Assembly (NCBI GenBank): GCA_022578605.1
Contig: MU394061.1
Span: 558,001-622,000, forward strand
Direction of reading: 5' to 3'
Length of the DNA stretch: 64,000 bases
Source: Camillea tinctor
Taxonomy: Eukaryota; Ascomycota; Sordariomycetes; Xylariales; Xylariaceae
Shown here: piece after piece, positions 33,001 through 43,526 of the stretch
How positions within the stretch are numbered: position 1 is the stretch's first letter
Layout of the letters: each line of letters begins with the position of its first letter
Notes under the pieces: generated by a model
What the model saw: only the letters and a program-made list of their open reading frames with translations
What the model was told of the DNA's origin: nothing
The model's database searches: none
Translations under genes and position numbers: made by a program

Positions 33001-34740
33001 TATATCTAGGCCTCCACTCGTCTTCCAAGTATGTGACTATCCATCCATCTCTCCAGCTACAGCAACAATACCAATAAAGCACCGCAGTCCAACAGTACAT
33101 AGAGTAGAATACGTTAAACAAAACCGATGCCGAGATATATAGTCCCAATCGACGAGCCAGAGCGACAAACGCCAGGAAAATATCCCTGAGGATTGAAAGA
33201 TGTCGATCCAGCACGCCCCCTATCCCTCATATCGAAAAACCCGATGCCAAGCACTGTAATGAGCAGGCTAGACAAGCCGTGCTAGCAACGCGCAGAGCGC
33301 AGGCATACGAGGGTAATCATTTGACTACCCCTTTCCTCCTATTCCATCTATGGGAAAGGAGCCCATGCCATGTATAGCCCACTAGGGTGTATAAAAAAAG
33401 AGAATGGGGGGAGTGACGCATAACAGCGACTATTAGTCAGCAAGAAAATGCCAAATAAATACCATTTAGGTACCATGAGTAACAGGTAAACCCCATCTGT
33501 TAGTAAGGAGGAGGAAGAAAACCAATATTTCCAACCCCCGCCACATGCACCCAAATCAACAAAAAAAAAAAAAAACCACAGGTCCAGAGAACCAATATCA
33601 ACCAAGAAGACCGAAAAAGAAAAAAAGGTGCCCGCCACGTATCTATTAACTGTGACCACGTAATCTATATGTAGAGAGAGAGAGAAAAAAAAACCGCCCA
33701 GAAATGCCAATGTGTAATGCCATGCGTTGCGTGTGCATGTATGTGTCTCATGTGCGAAAGCATCTGTATGTCGTCTTTACATCTTTCCTTTCTTGATGTA
33801 ATAGTAGAGAACCTTTATCTCTCCCCTAAAGTACCGAATAATAAAAAAAGAAAAAAATCGGGACCGAAAAACCTCCCAAACGAATCTCAATCCTATCCGT
33901 CCATGTCAAACGCGTAAATGACGCCCTCCAATGCAACGTATAGGGGAGGGTGAGAAATAACCTCTAGGTAGAGAGAAAAAAAACCGTAAGACCTAAAATA
34001 AAAATCGAAAAGAGAAGGGAGAGAAAAAAAAGAATTGAGGCAAGGAATTCAAAGAACTTCTTGATCATCCTCTCTGTAACGCCAATGTGATGCAAATGGG
34101 GGGGGTATCTTTGCAGAATCAAAGAGAAAAGGCGTCCTCCAGATCACAGCTGACCAAGACAGATCAACCAAGGGACATTCCATCCACAATCCCAAGATGA
34201 CTCTCCCCTTTGTCGCAAGTGCAAGTTCATTTTTGTCCCTCATCGTGAATCCATCCGTATTTCTTTTGTGTCTTTCAGGCTTTGCAGCCAGGGTGTCGTG
34301 ATCCTCGTCATAACAAGGTCTTCGTCAAGTCGTCTGTCCGTAAAAAAATAAAAAAAAAGAAGTAACGAAAAAGGATGATAATACCTGATAATCCTGTCCG
34401 GAGTTTGACAAGGCCTTGTAAAATATAGCAATATCTACAAGACCTTAGCAAATGCCTTGCAGATCAAGTAGATTCACTCCTTGGAATAGCATCGTGTTGG
34501 AAGCAAACAACACTTAACAGCATATATTTGCCAATAGAGGCAAATTGAACCAATGGGAAATCGGATTGAGTCAGTTCTCCATGTAACGAGATTGATGTAA
34601 ATGTGATGCGATGGAAGCGCCGTAGCTGCAACCATGCGAGTTCATAGGTAAGAATGTCGTTATCAGCAATCATGAACTGAATGCTGGTCTTGTGAGGCAT
34701 ATGAAATCTGATATCATAGGTCAAAGACAAAAAGCCATGT
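30046..34740. other. 4.7-kb region without a convincing gene
   Basis: The first 250 bases are the promoter side of the rhodopsin-domain gene (TTATATAA near 30240). From 30660 to 30958 a frame of about 99 codons is open on the plus strand but begins with TTG and matches nothing I know. Between about 32480 and 32930 the plus strand is very pyrimidine-rich (CCCCTTTCCC-type runs), like a long leader or an untranslated RNA, but no good coding region follows on either strand. A-rich runs at 33558-33573 and 33840-34030 follow. The right end is probably the 3' UTR of the NYN gene. Confidence 0.45.
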
Positions 34741-36945
34741 CTAAGCCCACTGGGATTCAAATCCGTAAGAAAGGCACGCAAGGTCGGCGTTGAGTTCTTC
34801 AAGATATTCATCAAGAAATATAATGCGAAACTGCTTGCTATACTTTTTCAAGAAGGCCGGGGCGGTCCAAGCTGACGAGATCGTCTTCCTCCAGGTGATG
34901 AGCTCGAGGTTCCATCCTCGATTGAGGGCCCGGGTCGCGTACTCCATAAAGCCTCCAGAAAATTGAGCTTGGGCGGCATCACCGGTCGCAAGCACCATCG
35001 TCTCTGGCTCATCCATGCAATCTAACATGCTATTCATCATGTTGAGGTGTAGGTTTTCATCGACACCTTGCTCTGCATGCCTGGTTCCCGCCTTCAACGG
35101 ACCTACATCTTCTAAGGATTCATCACCGCTAGTGATGCCTAGCTCCATAGCATTGTACATGTTGTTGATTTGAGGCGGAGTCCGACCCCTTCGCCTGGGT
35201 TTGGCTGTCGAGGACTTCTGAACACGGCTAAAAATGTTCATTTCATAGCCAGCCATGACGGCCTCGTTGAAATGGCGGGGCCATTTGGCACGTTCGCTGA
35301 CAGCACCCCCGACAGATCCGGCCAGTATCTTCTTGGTAGCAACGCGGCCACGCTGCATGATAGCAGAGAAAACCTTGAAGTTGAAGGGCGGCGCTTTGAT
35401 GAATTGGTTGACAGGGATTCCCTGCCGGATTTTCCAAGAGTCGCAAAACCCGATAAAGATGTTTGACATGTCGACAAAAATATGCACCGGCTTTTCGGCA
35501 CTTGTGTTGTGACTTTGAAACGAGAGAGCCCTGAGCTTGCTAGTAAAACTCCTGAACCTGTCTTCTTCTACATAAACGGTTACCGGGTTTTGAGGAAGCA
35601 ATGTCAGGTTGGTCCATTCCAGAGAAGGGTTAGGCATGGAAGTCGGAACGATGTTATGACCTAGTCCTATCTGGTCTGCATGTCGTGTATCGACTTCACC
35701 CATGTTCTTGGTGCAGTGGGCCAGAGTAGAAGCAGCAAGCAGCTGCTTCTCACGCTCTTCGAGGACAACCAAAAGAACCCGGAACTGGTTTTTGATGGCG
35801 GCCTTCTTCGCCTCTGACAAAGTGATTTCACCTCTATCATAGGAATTGAGGATGTCAGCCTCTGTTTGGACCATCTTAGCTGCAGCAGGGTCGAAGGCTA
35901 CTTGGTACGATGGTCCCTGGGTATTCACGAAATTCTCCTCAAAGGTGATGGTAGACTTTTCGGCCTTGATAGATAAAAATGCATCGTTGGCTTGGGAAGC
36001 ACGTGTGGCTTTGACCGTAGCGGGTGATCGGCTGTTCAAGTTGAACTCAGAGTGCTCAACGTAGTTGACGATTGGCTTGCACCTAGACGGGGTCTCGTCA
36101 AGCCCCATCCGATTGCTCCTCTTCTTCACATATAAGCTGATAGAGTCTTCTTCAGAGTCCTCGCGAGGGGTGCAGGATATAGACGTGTCACTAGGTAGGG
36201 CGACTCCGTCACCAGAAGACACGGATAAAGAGTCAAACGGGCTCTCATCGCTGGAGGTGAACGAGGCCTCGCGCTCTTGGGAGCTAGCACGAGTTGCTGA
36301 TTGAGTTGGCGAGTTCATAGTCGGCGTCGTATCCCAGGATGCATTGACAATAACTTCCTTCCCCTTGGACCTGCGAGCGATTCTAGCCTTGTTCCTAGCA
36401 ACAGGTGTTTCCATTACCCCATTAACCTTGCTGCGATTACGTCCTGATTTCTCTGGCTTGGCAGTGCCAGGGCTTGTAGTTATTTTTATTTCCTCCTTTC
36501 CGGGAAGGACGGTTATGACCTGATCAAGTACCACGGAAGGGGAAGAGGCGGTTAGATCACTCGTTGGGACGTGGTTTTGCATGTTCTGAATGTTCTGAGC
36601 TTCATCGCCTGCACAGACGGAGCACTTGCGGCCCAAACCCGAGAGTCCCAAGTCGTCAGTCGCATTGCTGCTCCTGGCCAGGAGATTAGCGAGACCATCT
36701 CCAAGACGAGGAAGTGAAGGCCTCTTTTTGACGACGCGGGATCCGTTGGGACCCGGTTTCTGAGGAATGGCCTTCATCTTGACATAGGCGGAGGGCAACA
36801 GGCCGTTAGCAGAAGGGGGTTGACGTGCAATCCCGAGGAAGCCGTCAGGAGTGACAGTGCGAAATGGTTCAGATCGAAAAGACCGGTCAATGCGAATTTC
36901 TCTACTAATAGGTTGATCTTGGGTAGGATGCAGGCCAAAAGCCAT
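34741..36945 (-). CDS. NYN-domain (PIN-like) protein (734 aa)
   Basis: One uninterrupted frame from ATG 36945 to TAG encodes 734 residues. Residues 1-480 are low-complexity, Ser/Lys/Pro-rich and probably disordered, with a CSVC pair near residue 110 and basic patches (RSKVNGVMETPVARNKARIA region). The C-terminal 250 residues form a NYN/PIN-like domain: VHIFVDMSNIFIGF (Asp-492), a long insert with RRRGRTPPQ, EQGVDENLHLNMM (Asp-629), MVLATGDAAQAQFSGGF (Asp-656), and LELITWRKTIS. These aspartates correspond to the metal-binding acids of NYN nucleases. It may cleave or bind RNA, as in LKAP/limkain-like proteins (family knowledge). The basic insert between the first and second acids would suit RNA contact (inference). 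No signal or membrane segment. Confidence 0.9.
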   Translation of the reverse strand: MAFGLHPTQDQPISREIRIDRSFRSEPFRTVTPDGFLGIARQPPSANGLLPSAYVKMKAIPQKPGPNGSRVVKKRPSLPRLGDGLANLLARSSNATDDLGLSGLGRKCSVCAGDEAQNIQNMQNHVPTSDLTASSPSVVLDQVITVLPGKEEIKITTSPGTAKPEKSGRNRSKVNGVMETPVARNKARIARRSKGKEVIVNASWDTTPTMNSPTQSATRASSQEREASFTSSDESPFDSLSVSSGDGVALPSDTSISCTPREDSEEDSISLYVKKRSNRMGLDETPSRCKPIVNYVEHSEFNLNSRSPATVKATRASQANDAFLSIKAEKSTITFEENFVNTQGPSYQVAFDPAAAKMVQTEADILNSYDRGEITLSEAKKAAIKNQFRVLLVVLEEREKQLLAASTLAHCTKNMGEVDTRHADQIGLGHNIVPTSMPNPSLEWTNLTLLPQNPVTVYVEEDRFRSFTSKLRALSFQSHNTSAEKPVHIFVDMSNIFIGFCDSWKIRQGIPVNQFIKAPPFNFKVFSAIMQRGRVATKKILAGSVGGAVSERAKWPRHFNEAVMAGYEMNIFSRVQKSSTAKPRRRGRTPPQINNMYNAMELGITSGDESLEDVGPLKAGTRHAEQGVDENLHLNMMNSMLDCMDEPETMVLATGDAAQAQFSGGFMEYATRALNRGWNLELITWRKTISSAWTAPAFLKKYSKQFRIIFLDEYLEELNADLACLSYGFESQWA

Positions 36946-39138
36946 GCTAACGGGAATAAAATAATTGGGAATGAAGTAATAAAATGTCTAATAAAGAGAA
37001 GAGTTGAAGGAAAAGAAGGGGAATGCAATCTGTGTATAGTAGAATAGATACGCCGGGAAGATACGCCGGGAAGATACGCCAGGAAGGTCTATAAGCAGGT
37101 TAGTCAGTGGGTTGTGCTGAATTCGATGCTCGTTGCAGAGTCGGCGACGATGGTAGAGGTCAATAAAATCGGGTAGAGGTGAAGACGAAAGTGAAGGTGC
37201 AGGTGAGGGCGAGGGTGAGGGTGCAGGTGAAGGGGGGGTTAAGAGATGGATGGAAATAGGTACATTGCTAAGTACCTAAGGTAATCCGTGCAGTGCGGGA
37301 GTGAAAGGGAACCAGAATGCTCTGGTGTGAGGAAAGGAAGCTCATTAGCATAATTCTACGTACCAATGAAGAAGGGTCGGAGGGTGTACTACTTGTAAGA
37401 GAGACGTGGGGAGTAGGAGTCTTCGTCGCAAGTAGTCATGTTTAGTCCTTGATTATGCGACGCAAGAAAAGAACCAGTAGATGCACTGCAGCTTCACAGG
37501 ACGAAGAGCAACAGACTACCGGAAAGTAAAGATGATGGCGGTGTTGATGACGATGACGAGGGGAAGAAGAGTTGTAGGTATGTGCAAATTGGTGTGTCGG
37601 TAGAAAGAAACAAAAAAAGAGAGAGAGAAATAATAATAAATAGAGAGATGGAAGCGGTTGAATTGACGTTTTTCACAATTAGAAAAAAAAGTTTTAATTC
37701 ATCCTGTACGGAAGAAGAAGAAATTGTAAGAAGGTGAATGAAGGGTGAAATGAGGCTCAGTGAGAAGAGCTTCCAATGGATTTTGAAGGTTGATTTGAAG
37801 TGGTGGTTGTTTGTATGATTCAATGGGTCTTAGCTTAAAGTTGCCGCCACTTCGATGTGGCCCATACCTACCTACAGTGGGTCCTAAAGGGTACACACTT
37901 GACTAGAACTAGGCTAGTGCGGGCATACACGCTAGTTGTTAGGCCCTTTGGGTACCTATAAGTATCCGCTTGTCTATGGCTGCCACGTACCTGCGCGGCA
38001 CGAACAGGGTGTGTGCGAGAAGCGAGAAAGATGATGTGTACATATATGATGGTTTCTTTCTTTCATTGCAATATAAATCAGTATGATTGTGAACAAAATT
38101 CTCTCTGCTGTAACCTACAATCTTGTAGAGTTATGTTGTCAGCCAGCTTAGATGAGGATTAAAGGTACCTTGAAGTACTTAGATGCCAAATCCACCTTGC
38201 ACGCTATTTGTTATGCCTTCAGAGGTACGTACACTACTAGATCAGAACTCCAAACACACATTACCTAGGTAACTTCAAAGGCAGGGACGCTTCTTGTGCA
38301 CTTGCCTATACTAGTATTCAAATGTAAAGAAATAATTAATCCATCACCTGCGTCACTCTGATTAGTCAGATTATCGTTGTTGTCCTAGTGCCCATGGAAC
38401 AAAGAAGATGATGCAAGCGCCCAACAAGGTTAGGTGTTTTCGGTCAACTGCACGAACAGGTCACCCCGGTGACTGTTAACTGGTTCCAAGTATTCCAGCA
38501 TCTCCACCTGCTAAGTAGGTACCTCCATCAGTATGGAGAAAAGTCCCTACACAAGCTTTTAATAGCATGCCTCAAGTGCACACTCCAGACTCTAAGTAGG
38601 TATCAACCTATCAATGTATCAATGCAAAAAAAAACCCTTGCTTCTTGCGCAATTATATACCTATACCTATACGGAGATAGGGAAGGAGAGCGATTATTGG
38701 TAGCAAAGACTTTCTTAACATGGTTCAGTAGTATCTAATAGGCTCATTATTTGCTTATGCTGTCAAGGAAGAAAATACAAATAAAGTAGGAAGAACAAGA
38801 ATAACAGGAATAAAACTCAATTAAGCCAGTGTCCTCAATTATGATCTGGAATATGTATGTGGTACAACATATTGTACAGCCAAGGCCTGTGTCCTCAAGG
38901 AGGATCATCAAGGTTAGTTCAACCTCCGGCCGACCCTGGTTAGAGAAGTGGTATCTGCAAACGCCAGCAGGTCTTCCATCCATCCATCCAGACCGTAAAC
39001 GCCCCTGAGCATGCCTAGTAAAGTAGCGGAATGAAAGAAGAAAAATACCAGATAGCCATCCAGTGAAAAGGGACAACACCCCCCTTACCTAATTAGTCTC
39101 GTAGACTAGGTATATATGTATGAAGATGAGATAAAGGT
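36946..39138. other. Upstream region of the NYN gene and spacer to the RSC gene
   Basis: Next to the NYN gene are three tandem copies of a 13-14-base unit, GATACGCCGGGAA (about 37047-37087), and a short GGTGAGGG/GGTGCAGGT repeat (about 37190-37232). One TACCTAGGTA palindrome occurs at 38262. No gene recognised; pyrimidine/purine-rich tracts from 37500 to 37760 give spurious frames. Confidence 0.5.
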
Positions 39139-42100
39139 TCAGGGCTTAACTGCATCAATATCCTCATCCCTCACACTCCAACCACCGTATGACGCGTCCA
39201 GGATCGTATTTTCCGTCTGCATGTCCTTAACCCAGTTCGTAAAAATAGTCGCCGCCTTGTCGATGAGCTCTTCCCTCTGTTTACCTGCTGCCTCCTCCTC
39301 CATCTCCAATCTTTTCTTCTCTTCTTGTTTACGTAGTTCATCTCTGGCCTTGCGCTTGGCACGGCGGTCTTCGACCTCTCGTGCACGATCGGCGAGATAA
39401 CGGACACTATGACCGAGGCCGGCACACTCATTAGACACGCCGGGATGCGGTCGGACGAGGGGCGGCTGCGTAAAGAACAGGAGGCTGTCGCTGCCATCGC
39501 GCACAAACTGCGCGCGGGTCTCCTCGGGAACAGCCGCGTTCACGCCCTCGTGCAGCGTGTAAACCTCGACGGGACGGGGCGGGTTGTAAGCATTAGGCTG
39601 GGCATGGATAGCCGGGCTTGGCACGGGGGCGATAGCATTACGCGCAGGCGAAGGGGCTAGGCGCTGCGAGGTATCGTAACCAGCTAGGGGATTGCCCATC
39701 TGGTGGGGTGGAGGGTGATGAGGTTGGTGGGTCATGGGCGGTGGTGCAGGGCTGTACTGCGCTGGGTACCCGTTATAGGCCGGGGGCTGGTGTGGTGGAT
39801 GAGCTTGGTAGTGTGGGGTCTGTGGCGGCATCTGGGGTGTCGCATGCCCACCCTGATATGGGGGATGGCCACCGTAGTGCGGGACGGGCACCGGAGTGGG
39901 ACTGGGACGCGGCGCGAAATGGGGCGTGTACGCGGCTACAGCATGACCAGCCGTCGGAGCAGGTGGCACAGGCATCGCCGGGAAATGAGAGGTGTTTCCC
40001 ATGGTGACGTCGCCTTGCACATCGACAGGACGCGCAGCTGCCTGCATCATCGATGGACGACGAAATGGACCGATGGGAGCTGGTGGTGGAGGAGACGGTG
40101 TCGGTTCAGGTGGTGGTGATTCCTATAAGAAATTTGGAAATGATTGTCAGTCACCTGAAGTTGGGTGTTGGATAGGGAACGGGTAAATGGAATAAGAAAA
40201 GCGCGCTATGGCTTTGGGGAAAAGAACATAAAGACAGGAAAGAAGAAAGGAAAAGGAAAAGAACAGAGCTGAAGAAAAATAAAAAGAAATAAGGAAGGGG
40301 AATAAAAAAGAAAAAAGAAAGGACAGTAAGTAAATGACACTGGAACGCGGCGTAATCGATAAGAACAGGGAAACGGAGGATTGGAGAAGGGAGAGGGGGA
40401 TCCGCTGGATTGTAAAAGGTCTTGTTTTGCTTATCTTGGTGGGAAACAAAAGAAAAAGAAAAACCGAGAAAGGAATGGGAATTCGGATATGGGATTAAAC
40501 AAGGCAACAACTCACATTTGCTTCTCGTTCACGACAATGTACAGCCCCGATGAGGGGCGGGGCATTTGGACCCCCCCATGTCGGCTTGGGCAGGTCATCA
40601 GTAGGTTTCGCATCGTCTCGGAGAAGATGCTTGATAGGACTTGGTATTTTCTTCAACTTCTGCGGCACCTCAAACAAGTCCATCTCGTAGTCCTTCTCCC
40701 GCACCTCGTCAGGCAAGCAGCTGGCCCAGGTCTTAATCTTGTTCAGCTTATGCTTGTCTTCGTTATAGCGAGCCTCGCAGACGTAAACCTGCTTATCCTT
40801 GGGGAACCCGCGTGGTCTACCCTTGTTGTACCTGGTTACAAACATGACGAAACAGCGATCAACCACCTGGTCGATGCGGTGATCCCGGTACTGCCCCGTC
40901 TTGACCACCTCGTTTTGGAAGAAGTGCTTTTCAAACCGATGGACCGTCTGCTCCGGTCGATAGTACCAACAGGCATTCACCCACAGCTGCCCGTCGCGGT
41001 CTTCCCAAGTGCGGTAGATCTGTGCCACTATCGGCTTGGACAAGTCGTTCTCGTTGGTGATATGAACCCAATCACCTAGGTAAACAAAGTTAGCAATTAT
41101 ATTTCCCCTTCTTCAGACCGATTCTCTGCACTAACCAACTTTCCAAACCTCCCCCTTGTGGCGGATTTCCGGCAGGGGTCGTCTTCCGTCTTCATCTTTA
41201 AACTCGTTGTCGGGTTTGGCCTTCTCCTGCTCGGCCAGCTGCCGGACGTGTTGTTGCAGGGCGACGGCATCTTTGTGCAACTGGCTTGTCTCTTCGTTGT
41301 ACTCCTTCGCGTTCTCAAACATCAAGTCGATATCCACCATGGCCTGATCCACATTTTGATACTTCTTTCTCTTGTACTTCTTCTTAATGGTATCCAGCGC
41401 AATGGGGTTGCTAATGGCGTTATAGTAATCTGGGTTGGTCTGCTTGTCCGGGAGTTTCTCGAAGGGAACGATCAGTAGATCACCGTTGGGGTGTTTCAGC
41501 TTGCGCAGGCCCTTCAACAACGAGTGGATGCGAGCTTCAACCGGCGTAAACACCTTGGGTGGGCGGCCTCGCCTCTTGTGCGCATCGTCATCTCTGAAGT
41601 CCGATTTGCGACCAAAACCGGATCGACGACCACGTCTCCCTCTACGGCGGGCACCGTCGTCGTCGGAATCATCATCCTCTTCGTCTTCATCATCCTCATC
41701 GTCCTCATCCTCGTCGTCTTCGTCTTCGTCCTGTTCCTCAGGGGCAGAATCTTCGGCGTCGGGTATTTCCCCTAGATCGGGAAGGACCGCATCCTGAGCC
41801 GTAATGGTTCCGTCGTCAACAAGCTTCTGGAGCTCCTCCTGGAATACTTCCCGAAGACGGACAGCATCCTTGAAGACTTGCGAGGATGGTCGATTGTAAA
41901 CCTGGGCATTATGGGCGATAAGGCTGAGATCTCGAACGAACTCAGAGAAGGCTGTGTATTGCTTCTTAAGTTTTTTGGTCTGTATTACAGGCTGTCAGTA
42001 AGGCCATTGTTGGCGCCGGGTTGGATTGCATGTCTTACTCGGATGGTGCTAAAGGCGGTAGGCTCCTTGATAACTTCGTGGTAGTCAGGCAACAACCGTC

Positions 42101-42605
42101 TGTTCGGGATGCGCTGGAACTGGGAGGCGATTTGGTAGCCACTTGAGTCGCGTTCAGGTCAGTTCTCAAGCTGCAGAGGTCGCGCCATCGCGAGAGGAGC
42201 TACTCACTCGTCATCTTTATATGTGGTAAGATAATTTGCTAGATTCTCAATTACATTGAGCATCTCATTATCAAGTCGTTCGGGGACGTGACCTTGCACG
42301 GGCTGGGGATCCGCGTCAGGTTCTCCCTCGGCATCTGCCTCGCCGTTCGCATCTACATCTGCATCTGCATCTGCATCTGCATCCGCATCCGCATCTGCAT
42401 CCGCGTCGCGTTCTACTTGCGAATTCGTTTCGGGTTTTGGCTCGGAGTTTTCAGTAGCATCAGCCTTGGCCTGGTCAGCTTCAGCAGTAGGAGTGTCGAT
42501 GTCCATGGGCTGGGGTTCGTCGCCGCGTTCGGGGGAGGCTTTGGCTTCGATGGACTCGCGGACAGGTGCCGAGTTGTCAGCAGCCTTCGCGACTTCGTCC
42601 GCCAT
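39139..42605 (-). CDS. RSC1: RSC-type chromatin remodelling subunit: two bromodomains, AT-hook, BAH (962 aa)
   Basis: Five exons (42605-42208, 42141-42039, 41979-41136, 41075-40516, 40122-39139) join in frame to 962 residues. Order: an acidic start with an Ala-Asp repeat; bromodomain 1 at about 117-215 (FQRIPNRRLLPDYHEVIKEP; AHNAQVYNRPSS with Asn-196). Next are a long Asp/Glu run (about 240-275), the AT-hook KRRGRPPK, and bromodomain 2 at about 314-420 (NPDYYNAISNPIAL; FENAKEYNEETS with Asn-395). The BAH domain covers about 448-580 (GDWVHITNEND; ARYNEDKHKLNKI). Last come a Pro/His-rich region and a charged coiled coil. This is the order of yeast Rsc1/Rsc2, nuclear subunits that anchor the RSC remodeller to acetylated histones. 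Both acetyl-lysine-contacting Asn residues are present. Intron 4 (393 bases) is unusually long for this window. The gene is divergent from the TyrRS gene across 921 bases. Confidence 0.95.
42349..42405. repeat. Hexanucleotide repeat (GCATCT/GCATCC)n inside the RSC gene
   Basis: About nine units of GCATCT or GCATCC in the first exon encode alternating Ala and Asp on the minus strand. An in-frame microsatellite of this kind can vary in length between strains without breaking the frame. Confidence 0.85.
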
Positions 42606-43526
42606 CCTGAAAAAAAGGTAGGGATCGGTCAGGGTAAAATGGAATACAGCTAGTTGAATATGGCTATATCGGAGCTTCTGTATAAATTTCAGAGGTTGCG
42701 CATGGCGGGTTTTTGGTCAATTGCGCCCATGGAGTTGGAGCTACGATCCTCGCGTATGGAGCTTTCATATGGGGATGAAGCAAAGAAATGCCCGTCAGAA
42801 TTTCAAACAGTACTAAAAAGTAGGCACACGGCAACGGCGCGATTGGCTTTTGAGCCGAGGTTTAGCCGGAGGTGGTAAGCTACAAGCTAGACTGTGGTAC
42901 GTGCGCATATTCACTACAGGGGACCATTACCTAGCAGCCTAGGCAGCTCGGTAGGTACTTAATGTCTAGGCTATGCTATGATAATATCATTACAAGACAA
43001 AAAAAAGAGGCAGAACGTTCTTTTCAGGTTGAGAGTGATATCCGTATTAGTGTCTTGGAGATGCATTTCACATGTCTAGTATATCCCAGTTTCAAATATT
43101 TTCTTTGCTTTGAATAAAGCAGGCAAAGGAACCCCTTATAACTTGTCACTATGTATATCTATTTCCCCTTCTACAATTTCGAGGTATTACTACCTACCTA
43201 TCTTCTGTAAGCTGCTAAGTACTACTAAAAGTAAGTTTTTACATGGTATTGGGTAGTTAGATTGCATCATGTCTCTCCCCTGAAACGGCGACAGCTACTA
43301 GCAGCTGCCGAGATATCTCCTCACAGCTGTATAGAGCCGTCGAGGCACCCTAAGCTTCAGCACCTGCAGCAGACCCCACCACCCCGCCATTTTTTTACCC
43401 CCAGGGTGACTCACGGCGCCTCTCATACACCATACACTTGTGTCTAGCAGATAATACTTATCACCAAGGTCACGGTTATCGCAACATCTCATTCTAGCCA
43501 AGGGAACTTGTTGAGTGAGGCCCGTC
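42606..43526. other. Shared divergent promoter region (RSC subunit / TyrRS)
   Basis: 921 bases separate two divergent start codons. No TATA box stands out on either side and there is no supported gene. A frame from about 42654 continues past 42878 without a domain and is judged spurious. Confidence 0.55.

Noticed and set aside
33348..33710. Minus-strand hydrophobic frame of about 120 codons
   Set aside because: The hydrophobic residues come from A-runs on the plus strand (codons TTT, TTC); not a credible membrane protein.
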